Assembly (NCBI GenBank): GCA_947396885.1
Contig: OX377205.1
Span: 58,314,969-58,378,968, forward strand
Source of the DNA: Heligmosomoides polygyrus polygyrus
Lineage: Eukaryota > Nematoda > Chromadorea > Rhabditida > Heligmosomidae
Length of the DNA: 64,000 nt
Direction of reading: 5' to 3'
Both the position numbers and the translations under genes were made by a program. Of the stretch, positions 11,246 to 22,215 are shown in pieces. Numbering within the stretch: position 1 is the first letter of the stretch; each line of letters begins with the position of its first letter. Below the pieces are notes generated by a model. That model made no database searches and was not told the origin of the DNA. It worked only from the letters and a program-made list of their open reading frames with translations.

Positions 11246-11790
11246 AACTTTAGCCCTAGGGGTAATCGAGGTCGCTGAACATGATTATGAAGTTCGTTTT
11301 TGACTTGTAGATCACCATCGATCGATATCGATCAAATTATAGATTTTTTATGAATGTCGTTCAAGCGGTCCGAAACTTCAGCCCTGGGGTAATCGAGGTC
11401 GCTGAACATAGTTATGAAGTTCGTTTTTGACGTGTAGATCGCCATCGATCGATATCGATCAAATTATCGATTTTTTTATGGATGTCGTCCAAGCGGTCCG
11501 AAACTTCAGCGCTAGGGGTAATCTAGGTCGCTGAACATGATTATGAAGTTCGTTTTTGACGTGTAGATCACCATCGATCGATATCAATCAAATTATAGAT
11601 TTTTATGGATGTCGTTCAAGCGGTCCGAAACTTCAGCCCTGGGGTAATCGAGGTCGCTGAACACGAATCGGAAGTCGACCAATCGATATCGATCAATATT
11701 ATCGGTTTTCTTTGGGTGTCGTTCGAGCGGCACGAAATTTCAGCCCTGGCGGTAATCGAGGTGCTGACCGGTGGTTTTATCCCAGATTTA
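11240..11790. repeat. ~127-bp satellite, 4-5 units
   Basis: CGGTCCGAAACTTCAG recurs at 11366, 11494 and 11621, with a diverged copy at 11728. It is followed each time by GGTAATCGAGGTCGCTGAACA and then by ATCGATCGATATCGATCAAA. The same unit occurs at 53160-53520, about 42 kb away. Confidence 0.85.
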
Positions 11791-12489
11791 ACCGATCGGG
11801 GTGGAGGGGGAGGTGGGACACGCCGGTGGTTTTCTTCCAGATTTACCCGAACGGGGTGGTGCGGGGGGTGAGAGACACGCGGGTACTATGGCCGAAGGAG
11901 TGGTCCACAACAGTCTGAGGACGAAAGCACTGATTAACGCAAATAAATTACGTTTCTGAACTGTCTGAAGATAGTGCCGACGTTGAAGGAATGTTCGGGA
12001 TGGAGGGAGGGAGAGCTGGACGGCTTCATATCGAAGAACTACTCACCTGATCTTAAAGAAGGTAGACCAAGGTTCGAAATTACTAAGGTTTTCAAATACC
12101 TCTTTTCACTGCTAAGGTGCCGAGAAGGCTGCACAAGCAGAACAGCTGTTTGAAGTGAGTGATCTTGGCTTAATGACTCTCTAAGGTCGCGCGAAGCGCG
12201 CAGGTGCGAGACACGCCAACAGGCGTGTCGGAGCACTTGTTACACAATAAAAAGCTAAGCTTCTTCACAGCGATTTCCGATATGATTAGGGCGGATCGTA
12301 TTTAATTTTTCGTTTTTCAAGAAAAAATAATTTTTACTTGAAACAGATCACGCAACAGTTGAAATCTTGCCAGAAAAAGTTTCAAGTCTTGTTAAATGCA
12401 CAGTGTGAAAATCATGGTTTTCTGAAACGAATAGATTGGATCGACCTCTTGTCGATATGGCACCGACGTCATAGGAGCGACGAAATTCG

Positions 12490-13350
12490 ACGTTCACAAA
12501 AATGACTATAACTCGGTAAGTTTTTCAAAATTTGAATAATACGATGGTTTTGTAGAAACTACAGTAAAAGAGCTTTCACACATTATAAAAATCTATTTTC
12601 AAAAACTAGATCGTCATAGGGGCGGGGCCTTCGATTTTTGATTGAAAAAATTGAAGTGATTTTGTATAAATAATCGTAACTCGGTAAGTTTTCCGAAGTT
12701 TAAAAAACCCAATAGCTTTTTGAAAACTAGAGAAATAGCGCTTTCGAACCACATAGGAATTAGTTACTAACAGGGAGGGCTTCAGAGGGGGTTTTGGGGG
12801 TTCGATTTCTGGTCCATTGTTGCAGAAATACGTGCCTTTTTTGAAGACCGGTTTCTATATGTTTAGAAAGTATCTGTTCTCCATTTTCAAAAAGCTATTG
12901 GGATTTTTGAATTTCAAAAATGAACCGAGTTATGATCAATTTTGTGAAGAATTGCTCGTAAATCCTGCACCGTCGACATTGGAGTGACTTCATAAAAACG
13001 ATCATAACTCGGTTAGTCTCCCAATAGATTTTTTAAAAATAGAAAATTATGCTAACCGACCATCGGCTGTGGTGGTTCGATTTCTGGTCGATTTTTGGCA
13101 AAAGTTGACTGATTTGACAACCATTGATGAGCGCTTATAAACTTGTTTTCATAAAGCTATTGGCTTTTTTAAAATTCGAAAAATATACTGAGTTATGATC
13201 AGTTTTGTGAAATCACTCCATGTCGTCGGAGCAGAACCGATCAGAGTCTACGAGCAGTTCTTCACAAAATTGATCATAACTCGGTTCATTTTTGAAATTC
13301 AAAAGTTCCAATAGCATTTTGAAAAATGGAGAAAAGATACTTTCTAAGCA
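12490..13350. repeat. Inverted ATAACTCGGT motif cluster inside P1
   Basis: The core ATAACTCGGT or GTAACTCGGT occurs near 12507, 12666, 13003 and 13275 on the plus strand. The inverse ACCGAGTTAT or ACTGAGTTATG occurs near 12916 and 13193. Further inverse copies lie at about 14468 and 14642 in the right arm. Around each core lie TTTTTCAAA-type sequences and CATAGGAGCGAC-like blocks. The pattern suggests a unit of 150-250 bp that flipped or duplicated before the larger palindrome formed. Confidence 0.7.
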
Positions 13351-13486
13351 TATAGAAACCGGTTTTCAACAAAAGGGGCTTCATACGGGGCGGGAGGATT
13401 CGATTATTGGCACATATTTCTGCAAAAATGGACCAGAAATCGAACCACCACCGCCCCCTATGAAGGCCTCCTTGTTAAAAACTATT

Positions 13487-14393
13487 AGGGGGGGGGGCAA
13501 AAGTAAGAGACAAAATGAAAAAAAATCTTTATCTCCTTATAACTCAATTACAACTCAACGATGCTGAGGAGTGTATTTGCCATTAAGGGCAAGGACCTTG
13601 CTGCCATCGCTCAGCCAACTTCCTGATCCCATCCTTCCAGAACTGCTTGAGCCTGGTGTTGATCAACTGCTCGATATGGTTGTCAAGGACTGCTTGGGTT
13701 CTTGTGTCCCTTCCGACTAGGAAGTCCTGTAGGCTCAGGTAGTAGTGGTAGTTGCATGGAGAGATGTCCAGCGAATACGGTGGGTGAGGCATGTGAACGT
13801 AGCCCAGCTGCTCAAGCTTATCCGTGCTTACTTGTTCCCGATGGGGTGCGGCGTTGTCGAAGAGTAGATCCTTCTTGAAGCGCTGCGAATGAATAAGAGC
13901 GAGTTGCCGGCCCATCTTCTCTATTTCGTTCACCATGGCCTTGGAGTTCATTGCGGTGCTCTTGGGAAACAGCCTCCGGTAAACCGATCCATGGGCGCAG
14001 ACCCAAAAGCTCCAAAGATGCTTCTCGCCGTGAACATCTCGCCGAACGAAGGTCGGTAACAATTCACCAGGCCTCACCCAGACTCGCTGCTTGGCAGGGT
14101 TAAGGTAGAAGACGTACTTCTCATCCTGCGTGAATATTGAGCCCAGGCTGCTCGGGGTTGGGAATTGGGGGAGATTTGCGCGACACAGGTCGACTCGCCA
14201 GACTGGGGTTTCGGCATGAGACAGGCTGGGGTTTTGGCATGCTTCTGGAAAGGGCGGAAGTGGTAACTTTTCAGATGGGCTTCAGTAAGTAGCATACAAA
14301 CATACAAATACAACAAGTACGAATCCAGACTCCAGCCACGAGATATATGGACACGGCATGGGGTGTCTCATTACTTTTGGCCCCTCCCCCTAA
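13487..14393 (-). mobile_element. Mariner-like element inserted in P1 right arm
   Basis: The ends are inverted repeats: GGGGGGGGGCAAAAGTAAGAG on the left matches CAAAAGTAATGAGAC read inward from the right. TA bases flank both ends. The interrupted P1 sequence continues on either side (AACTAT before, ATAGTTCCTAT after). The element encodes a mariner transposase on the minus strand (13583-14160). Confidence 0.85.
13583..14160 (-). pseudogene. Mariner transposase C-terminal half, D-to-N change
   Basis: This encodes the catalytic half of a Tc1/mariner DDE transposase, the enzyme that cuts and pastes its own element. Motifs in order are TQDEKYVFYLNPAK (first Asp), HGEKHLWSFWVCAHG, LLFDNAAPHREQ (second Asp) and PHPPYSLDISPCNYHYY. 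Mariner uses D, D then 34 residues, D. Here the third position reads N (AAC) where the family has D (GAC), so catalysis is probably lost. The N-terminal DNA-binding part is missing or unreadable upstream of about 14160. The C-terminus (LAERWQQ) looks complete. Confidence 0.88.
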
Positions 14394-14899
14394 TAGTTCC
14401 TATATGGTTCACAAGCGCTGTCTCTCGAGTTTTCAAAAAGCTATAGTGTTTTTTAAACTTCGGAAAACTTACCGAGTTACGATTATTTATACAAAATCAC
14501 TTCAATTTTTTTAATCAAAAATCGTAGGTCCCTGCCCCGTATAAAGATCTAGTTTTTGAAAACCGATTTTTATACTGTATGAAAGCTCTTTTACTCTAGT
14601 TTCTACAAAACCATCGGATTTTTCAAATTTTGAAAAATTTAACGAGTTATAGTCATTTTTGTGAACGTCGAATTTCGTCGCTCCTATGACGTCGGTGCCA
14701 TATCGACCAGAGGTCGATCCAATCTATTCGTTTCAGAAAACCATGACTTTCACACTGTGCATTTAACAAGACTTGAAACTTTTCTGGCAAGATTTCAACT
14801 GTTGCATGATCTGTTTCAGGTAAAAATTATTTTTTCTTGAAAAACGAAAAATTCAAATACGATCCGCCCTAATCATATCGGAGATCGCTGTGAAGAAGC

Positions 14900-15115
14900 T
14901 TAGCTTTTTATTGTGTAATTTTCACGAATTAAAATTCCATGAAGGACCGTTTTAGAAAAGCAGGTTTTATTACCGTGTTTCAAACTGTGACTTAAAATTT
15001 TATAGGGTACAACTTCACTTTCTGATGATGTTTCCTGCAGAAGATAGGAAATTAGTTCCGTGACATGTCCATCCCCCGGTTGCCATTCAGTCATCGCTTC
15101 GAAGAGCGCTTCCAA
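14900..15115 (-). CDS. Short conserved frame in P1 right arm
   Basis: Inverted partner of the frame at 10749-10958; 71 codons beginning MEALFEAMTEWQPGDGH. Unknown function, possibly not coding. Confidence 0.2.
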   Translation of the reverse strand: MEALFEAMTEWQPGDGHVTELISYLLQETSSESEVVPYKILSHSLKHGNKTCFSKTVLHGILIRENYTIKS

Positions 15116-15465
15116 AAATCTTGTAGGAAAAGCACTTAATTTTCCTTAGTAATTGACACTTTCATAGACTAATTTAGGACGTAGATGTCGCTCGTTCACG
15201 CAGAAAACTGCCGTGTCCCTGAGATGCTCGGAGAGCCTCAAAAGTTGAACTCGTTGTGATTCGTTCGACAGCTGCTCTCAAAAGCGCTCTATTTTCAACT
15301 GTAAACAAACAAACTATTATTATCAAAAGATTACATACACAAAACCTTTATCAGCGTTTTTCTAACAAATTACTAAATTAAACAGTTGCTCAGTAGCACT
15401 ATTTCTTGAACTAATCTGACACAGTTGATGCCGCACTTGGAAGGAAGGAGGGTACAAAAATCGAA

Positions 15466-15656
15466 AAAATTTCAAACCGCCTACGGCATTCTGATCAGCC
15501 TACTACTACCAGCTCACCGAATGTCGCTTATGGCTGTTCGGTGGATGGGATACAATCTGCGCAGACGCGAACACACCCTCACACCACGTGGCCTGCAAGA
15601 TGCTGAGATCTCTCTATAACGAGAGAGATCTGCAGCCGTTTTGTTTAAAAATTATG
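15466..15656. other. Spacer between P1 and Tc1-like element
   Basis: This may be a diverged extension of the P1 right arm (GGTGGATGGGATAC resembles the inverse of 10305-10320). A short inverted AGAGATCTC pair lies near 15606-15630. Confidence 0.35.
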
Positions 15657-15658
15657 TA

Positions 15659-16685
15659 CCATTTTCAGCTGAAATTCAACGTTGTCCAAAACGAATCCAA
15701 CGTTGTCCAAACCAAATTCAACGTTGTTCAAAACAAATCCAACGTTTTTCAAAACACATTGAACGACTTCCGAATCAAACTATACATCTTCTTTGCAAGT
15801 TGTAGTTTCAATGTTTACTTCTTTTCAGAAAATTTCTGCTTGCAAAAAAAAGGCTATGCAACGAAAAATTAGAAACAGCTAGCAAGTTAAGCAGTACTCC
15901 AGTAAGAATGCGATGCAAGTACAAAATAAGCAAATTGAACGATAAAACTACAAGTGATACAACAATACTATAACAATACAGAATACAAATAACAACACAG
16001 CAATAACAATTCAAAATAGCATAGTGAGCAAGTGGAAGTAAGTCCTCTTTTAGGCCTTCAGGCGTTTTGAAGTGTGATGTGGTTCTGCCAAAGCCTTTTT
16101 TAAGTGTGATATGGAGTTTCGTTAGAGCATTGAAAATCGAAGAAACTGATACAAACGTCGAGTTTTTTCATCCTTGAGAAATGGATGTCGCTCGGCAACC
16201 TCTTCGATGAGAAGCAAGTCGCAGCAATAAGCTTTTTTGCGTTGCTATCCATAGATTGAAAATTGAGTCTGAAACAACGAGTGACTGGGTGTGAAATCAA
16301 ACCATTACCTCCTCGAGTGCGCTCAACTATTTCGCCGATAATGCTTTGTGCAGTGTTCTATATGACACCAGCAATCTGAGCAGCTTCGTGTGTGTTCCTT
16401 CCGTCGACGTTGCCAACTTGACCAAGATCTCCTTCTGACTCCGAGACACTCTACTGTATCGGCCGCATTGCTGGCTTTGTTGAACTTAATCATTGCTCAT
16501 GTTGCCTGCAGACATGGCAAATCGCCCGATGACAGGAAAAGCGGAGAAGTTCGTTTATATAATACGGGAGAAGATTCCAGAAGAACGTTGGTTAAAAAAC
16601 GTTGAGTTTGTTTTGAAGAACGTTGAATTTGGTTTGGACAACGTTGAATTCGTTTTGGACAACGTTGAATTTCAACTTATAATGG
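15659..16685 (-). mobile_element. Tc1-like element with repeat-filled terminal inverted repeats
   Basis: TA (15657-58, 16686-87) flanks inverted ends that start CCATT and run through GAAATTCAACGTTGTCC. Each end, about 100 bp, contains four tandem ~22-bp copies of a TTCAACGTTGTCCAAAAC-like unit. The interior, minus strand, shows a helix-turn-helix-like fragment (EILVKLATSTEGTHEAAQ near 16350-16440) with stops, but no DDE domain was identified. Length 1,027 bp. TA flanks plus inverted ends fit the Tc1/mariner superfamily. Confidence 0.75.
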
Positions 16686-16689
16686 TATA

Positions 16690-17320
16690 AATAGAAGCTA
16701 TGGCCCTGGGAACAAATTAACAGACCCAGATGAATTCGTACATGATGTCTCCGTACACAGCTAGTACAGTTCTGGCACCAAACATTTCATAGAAAAATCA
16801 ATCTTCAATTAAATTGATTTATGTTGACACATTCCATGTGAAACAAGCTGAAGGTGTAAAGGCAAGCTGGAAAAACTATTAAAGTAATTAGTACAAGAAA
16901 CTTCATGCATTCATTGTGAACGTAGCGCAGAAAAAGCTTGGCAATAGGCTACCTATGACCTGACCGACACGCAGGAGATCAAGCTCTAAAGACAAGGCAT
17001 CCTCCCTAATTTTGCTCAAATACTGGCAGTTTCTCAACTGTAATGTCATTTTCGATAAGAGTTGAAATCACTACACAATAGGAATCTCGGAGACGGGATT
17101 TGCACGTCAAAACGGTTGTGCCTGCACTTGAACGGAGTTCTCTACTGGAACATGCGGTAATCCTATGAATTACATAACCTGACCAAGGTTGGACGTTTCC
17201 CCACGCGCACATATCGATCCGCAACGTGACGAAAATAACAACATTTTTTTCAGCGTATCTTTCTCTCTCGGTTATAATTTTCCAGGCTCGGCTTTGTCTC
17301 ACTTACAGTTTTTCTGAAGG
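16690..17320. other. Unassigned spacer between transposons
   Basis: No recognisable coding or RNA feature. It contains a fragment GTGAAACAAGCTGAAGG typical of nothing I know. Confidence 0.3.
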
Positions 17321-17324
17321 TGTC

Positions 17325-18700
17325 ATACCGTCGCGCTGCGATTTGGGAGCTTCATCGTAAGAATAACGCCAATACGACATCGATGACCTCCTTGACCGAC
17401 TATCTCCAAAGCAATTCGACGACTAAGGGAGCTCGTACATGAAGGTGCTTGTCCAGGACGGGGAAAAATCGCACTATTAATACGTATCCGGAAAATCATT
17501 GAAAAGCAAGTAATTCCCAATTCGAGGGTCTTCATGAGAAAAATCGCCCGTGATATCGGTGTCTGTCTTATTTGAGCGACCAATAGCCAAAAAAGAACTC
17601 AAACTCAAGCTCTACGAGTTCCCTAAACTTCAGCACCTGACGGATATGATTAAATGCGAACGGCTACATCGATACTGCCAAAGCAAGCTGCGGGCCGCAG
17701 GTCGCGAGTGGGAACAAACACTCTTCACGGACGAGAGGCTGTTCACTGTGGAGTAGGCTCACAGCCGACAAAACGACAGGATCTGGTCTACAGGGGCTCC
17801 AGTCACCTCCATCGTCGAACATCGGCGGCATCCGAAGGCGGCCATGGTTTGAGTCTGAATCCGCACAAACGGAAAAGCTTTTCCGTGTACTAACGAGTAA
17901 AAATTATTCTAGGTGTGTCTTCACTGTTATAGCACAATCCCATTATTTGACTAAGTTATGGTTATATCAAATTGGTTCGCTTCTTACTTCTACTCTTATT
18001 TTACGACCATCCATTGGTTTGGGCTCTTTGTATTTGGGATTCTGGATGCCTGAAAACACTGGAAAGTTAAAAACGAAATGGAGGGTATAACGACTTTATA
18101 CTTGTATTGTTGACTTGTGTGGGTTACCCTAAACTGTTCAAGATTTTATGTTTGTTATAATCCTGTTTTATGAGCACATTTAAGGTGCAGTTAGGAATGA
18201 ATATATGCGTACCGGCACGTCATCCTCGGCGCCTTGGTACTTGATTGGGCCCAACAGCACTTCTTCTATGCACAGTTGGAATTTCATCAAGACCCAGCGC
18301 CTGCACATAGGGCGAAGAGCGGGGTGGATTGGTGCAAGGCCAATTTCCCGGAGTTCATCACGTCGACGGAATAGCCACCGCACTCGCGGAATTGAATCCG
18401 ACGGAACGCTGCGTGTGGTCCATTTTGAAGACCAGGATCTATGCCAAGCGCGACTGCTTCCTGGAGGCCCCGAAGGAATCACTGCGTCGGTGTGGAACCG
18501 GCTGTCTCCAGATGACTTGCGGCCGTCGCCAAAAATGTTACCTGACGTTTGGACCCATCTTCGCGCCAAGGAGCAACACCACATCGAATTCGGTCGAATG
18601 TGGTGTTGCTAAGTGCCTACGTTGTTGTTACGTATGCGTTGTTCTGCTAAGTTGTTAGCTGTTTCATAGTTGTAATAAAAAACCTAATCACGTTATTTTG
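17325..18700 (+). pseudogene. Decayed Tc1-like transposase, split by ~300 bp
   Basis: The order is that of a nematode Tc1-type transposase in broken frames. An N-terminal piece has RRAAIWELHR (17333). GKNRTINTYPE (about 17460) and FMRKIARDIGV (about 17530) follow. KELKLKLYEF then leads to ERLHRYCQSKL and LFTDERLFTVE (first Asp, near 17735). QNDRIWSTGAPVTSIVEHRR lies near 17775. After about 300 bp of unrelated AT-rich sequence (17893-18200), the C-terminal half resumes: FHQDPAPAHRAKSGVDWCKA (second Asp, about 18285), then AELNPTERCVWSILK (catalytic Glu, about 18400), and SVWNRLSPDDLRP. The right end has TTTTGCATCACCCTGTATA, typical of Tc1-like termini; the left end was not found. Several frameshifts make it non-functional. 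Confidence 0.85.
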
Positions 18701-19675
18701 CATCACCCTGTATATTCAGCAGCACAAAAAACTGTCGTAAAAGATTTTGCTGTGGGAATTTTGGTAAGGAGGCATGAAATTTTCAGTGGTACAGTGATAC
18801 TTAACCGTTGGCAAATCGTCGCTTCTGAAGACAAACAGACGAACGTAAATCCTTGGTCATTTATTATACTCTGCAATTCTTTCCAGAACTAAAGGTCATT
18901 CATAGTTTTTCGAAGATTTTTGATAGCCCATTTTGCCTAGCAAAAAGGTGTATGAGCGGAGATACTTTGATTAAAATAGTGAATGGCGGTATAAATTTAA
19001 CATACTTTTCGGAAAAAAAAGTTTAAGAGTTTAAAGATGCTCGTTCGAATAATTATTCGGCTATGGCGTAGTCAGTGGCTTTACGTTCTTGCAGGAAAAT
19101 GAGGCATCTTCAGCAAAAACCTTCATTTTGGATGAAAAAATTGTGTGGTTGCACCTTTTAGGGACGCCATGAAGCTCCAGCGGAGGCTATACGTCTAACG
19201 AGTATTGCTAAATAATAGAAATCAGTGCTCTGACGGAAACCTCAAAGTAAACACGGCCATGCCTGCAGTTCCGCGCGTAGTTCAAGTTGCGGAAAGAATC
19301 CACACGGCCAGTCAAGTGTGCTTGCTTAGTTTCTTCGCGCTCTAGAAAAGTCATGAGCTCCGCAGTTGATGGGGCAGAAATACATTGTGATTGTCGGATC
19401 TATCCACATTTTAGAACCATGTGTTTTCATGAAATGAGCAGCAGTGCTGCATCTGCTTCCACAGCAACAAAGTTTTTCTTGATTCAGGAGAATACGGAGG
19501 AAAGTCGACGTATATGAGGCTGCAAGGGAACGAGCGTCTACGGTTCTATATTGAATACATCAGCATGTATTTGACGGGTACGACTGAGCACAATAATAGT
19601 CACATCAAAGGAGTCGCACCTTGTAGAAGTTCGGCGAAGAAACAAAACGTGAGTTTTCACAAGCGTTTCATTCAT
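18701..19675. other. Unassigned region
   Basis: Several short frames but no recognisable domain or repeat boundary. Confidence 0.3.
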
Positions 19676-19830
19676 TATACCAGGCTGTACAATAATTCCT
19701 GTTCGAAAATTTTCAAAATTCTATAATTTTCCTTAGAAGTGTTATAATATCAGGCAAGTGTAAAAACCTTCTAGAAGGTTCTCCAGAGTTCCACGCTAGG
19801 GGTATATAAGGCGCAGTCGCCGACGACGAC
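19676..19830 (+). mobile_element. Solo left end of mariner family CCAGGCTGTCCAATAA
   Basis: This is about 150 bp nearly identical to the first 150 bp of the mariner at 24007-24866: TACCAGGCTGTACAATAATT, then a long AT-rich leader, then GGGGTATATAAGGCGCAGTC. The transposase part is absent. The copy joins a different dispersed repeat (19830-20120) at a CGACGACGACG run. Confidence 0.8.
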
Positions 19831-20370
19831 GACCCCAAACTCGTGATACGCAGTATTCTATTGTGACATCAAGGACCCCCTACTCCATGGGTTTAACGAC
19901 TTGGCAAAAATAAACACCTTTTTATACTATTTGAGGGGTGAGGACTCTTCCTATATGACTCGCTCCCTCCGTTCAGACATAGGCTTCGGACCCTTCCATT
20001 GTAAGATAAGAGCGTCCTGGAGATATCTGTCAACGAGCCTGTTCTACTGCCTCAAAGAGTTAGGAAGAACGTTTTTCTTTGGAAGCTTCAAAAACTTGGT
20101 TCCTGTTCTATTAGTAAAGTAACCTAATCTTACATTGCATTTTGCCATTGGGATTCTGATTTTCCACCGGCCACCACTCGTGTTATAAGAAGAAGCGGAA
20201 CTCTTGGACTGAAATGCCTAACATACCAGTTACCATCTTATAAACCACCAGCCGTCAGTGCGGCCTCTGGGCCGTACCCACGTCTTCTTGACGGCTTCTC
20301 CATGGTAATAACTTCTCATTATCTATTGTAGCTGCCACCCATGTCATGGTTTCCTCAGGAAGAACATCTT
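19830..20370. repeat. Dispersed repeat related to 23745-23935
   Basis: GACCCCCAAACTCGTGAT, then GGTTTAACGACTTGG, then a GAGGGGTGAGGACTC block and GTTCAGACATA are shared in order with 23745-23935, where the spacing is similar. Inverse or diverged relatives of the last part are at 38330-38430 and 43200-43310. After about 20120 the sequence to 20370 is unassigned. Confidence 0.6.
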
Positions 20371-20783
20371 AACTACAGTACCGACGGTAAACGTTCGCCA
20401 AAACGCGGCCGGCGGCGGATTAATCCGCCGTTTCCGCCGCTTTGCCATAACTCTCTTCAAAGTCGCTTATATTCAATGAAAGGCACATTGTTGGAATCAG
20501 AACAACATGATCTACCCAATGGCGTAAAAATCATAACAAGATTTCAAAATTTTTGAGTTCGAGATGACCTAGATTAGTCGAGCCTAATTGTCTTGACCTG
20601 ATCCACATTCGCCCCTGAGTCTCCCCTAATTGTGCCCCCTGGCAGGGATCGACTTTCCCAGTGGAATTTTAAAAATTTTAAACGCTGCCGAAAATGGATT
20701 TCATGCTAATTTTAGGTTTTGTCTCATCACGGCGATCTGTTTGATATCAAATTTGCCTTGTTTGGCCCCATTTACATCATTCC

Positions 20784-21269
20784 ATGCGTTCTCAACTGCA
20801 GGTTTTTCCACTTTCGCTAATTAATTACGACCGCATCACTTTTGCTCATCACTTAGGGTTGGGTTTTGCTGAAGTTTTCGACTTTGAGGTGTGGATTACA
20901 ACTGTGGGTTTCAGGTTTAGTTTGATCAAAAGTAAGACAGTAGTCAGCCGCCAAATTGGCAGTGCATCAAGGTTCCAGGGAGACACGTCCTGCAAAGGCT
21001 ACTTCACGTGTGTAGATCTGTGTCTCCACGAGGCGGATCAGTATGGAAGCTGGATATGTGATCAGACACCATGCAGAGATGCTGCCCCACAAAAACCATG
21101 GAGCTGGCAGCTTACGTCTCGGAGTTTCGATTCCATGGGAAGGCAGTTTCCTTCAAATTCAACATTAAGATTTGACACTGACGTCTGCCCAACCCTCGCA
21201 GAAGAGTTTCTACCACTTAGCAAAGCTCATATTTGCGATATCTTTCTAAATTTTTTCACTCGACTTTAA
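20784..21269 (+). CDS. Open frame in P2 left arm, unknown
   Basis: A 161-codon frame. Its middle contains FSLIKSKTVVSRQ and GDTSCKGYFTCVDLCLHEAD, and it ends SKAHICDIFLNFFTRL. The right-arm copy preserves much of the peptide but is broken into two overlapping frames. It is Cys-rich in the middle. No domain was recognised, and it may be an accident of transposon sequence. If real, it would be a transposon-encoded protein. Confidence 0.2.
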   Translation: MRSQLQVFPLSLINYDRITFAHHLGLGFAEVFDFEVWITTVGFRFSLIKSKTVVSRQIGSASRFQGDTSCKGYFTCVDLCLHEADQYGSWICDQTPCRDAAPQKPWSWQLTSRSFDSMGRQFPSNSTLRFDTDVCPTLAEEFLPLSKAHICDIFLNFFTRL

Positions 21270-22157
21270 TCGATTTTATTACTTGAGACAGGTCCGATAC
21301 TGGAGCCCACACTGTTGCCGTAATTGCAGTGACCTGACCTGCCCCTGCAAACATGTGTCCTTTGGACATACAATCGCTGCTTCTCTCCTCTCACTACTCA
21401 CACTAACCCAACGCAGGGTCACGATTGAGGTTCCAGAATCAAGGGGTCGTACTGTGACGTCGTCTTTTTCTGGGGGGGGGGGGTCGTACTCTTCCTCGTT
21501 TTAACTGAGGACTTTATCGTATTTTTCGTAGTTTCTTGTACACCTCAAAGAATCCAATTCTTTTAATTTTGGCAGTCTTCAAATCAGTGCTTTAATTTCG
21601 CAGATTCCACCTGGACGTTATGGACACGATAGTTTTTTTTTAACCTGAAAGAGCGACATTTGCATGCAAAATTGCACTCTATAAAATATCGAGTGTTAAT
21701 TGCTAGTTATCACTCAAGTGTTTCCCTTACAAATGTTATCTGATTTTCTGTCTTTTGTTTATCTCTTCACACAGTAAAAAATAAGCTTCGAGCTTCGACA
21801 TAATTTGGGGCCGTCTACAAAATTGTCATTTGCATGAAAAAAAAAACTATTTTCTACCTAAAGCAGACAACAAAATAGCTAAAATTTTGCCTTTAATAGA
21901 CTCACGTTTTGCTCGATATATGGAGGAAAATACAGATTTTTGAAGCAAACTTCAATATGATCTGGGGACTCCATTTTTCCTATTCCTAAAAAATATCTGA
22001 ATAGTGGAACCTCGCTGATCGCACAGAATATTGCTGCATAACAAATTGATTTTTAATGGTGAAACCTTTAAGGTTTTCATTCGCATAGGAGAAAACTATT
22101 TCCGTGACAAGCTAATCCTTCGAATAGGTCCACTGGTGTCGGAGATTGCTGTTGCTT

Positions 22158-22215
22158 ACACTTCTTCTTATTCTTCTTCAGCGTTTGTCCCGCTTCGAGG
22201 CGGGGTCCGCTAGTG
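22158..22215 (-). mobile_element. RTE 3' tail fragment
   Basis: CTTCTTCAGCGTTTGTCCC and CGGGGTCCGCT match the 3' end of the RTE at 48670-48715 (CTTCTTCAGCGTCTGTCCC, then GCGGGGTCCGCT). This is a severely 5'-truncated insertion of about 55 bp within the P2 loop. Confidence 0.75.

Larger units (their letters stand above)
10947..12238. mobile_element. 1.29-kb insertion in P1 left arm
   Basis: Comparison with the right arm shows that GAAAAT and TACACAATAAAAAGC are adjacent there but separated here by about 1.29 kb. The insert holds a 41-bp array, a 127-bp satellite and a stretch to 12238 with no recognised feature. Ends and a target duplication were not resolved. Confidence 0.7.
10388..15465. 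repeat. Giant palindrome P1, arms ~1.4 kb
   Basis: The left arm is 10388-10946 plus 12239-13105. The right arm, its inverse, is about 13105-13486, 14394-14925 and 14926-15465. Both outer arm parts carry the same 70-codon frame (10749-10958 plus; 14900-15115 minus) of unknown meaning. The centre is near 13105. The left arm is interrupted by 1.29 kb of satellite-bearing DNA and the right arm by a 0.9-kb mariner. Neither insert has a partner in the other arm, so both came after the palindrome formed. Arm identity is high but not perfect, with scattered substitutions. Confidence 0.9.

Noticed and set aside
10388..15465. Palindromes as assembly artefacts
   Set aside because: Arms differ by scattered substitutions and unpaired insertions, which a simple mirror artefact would not produce; long reads would still be the final test.
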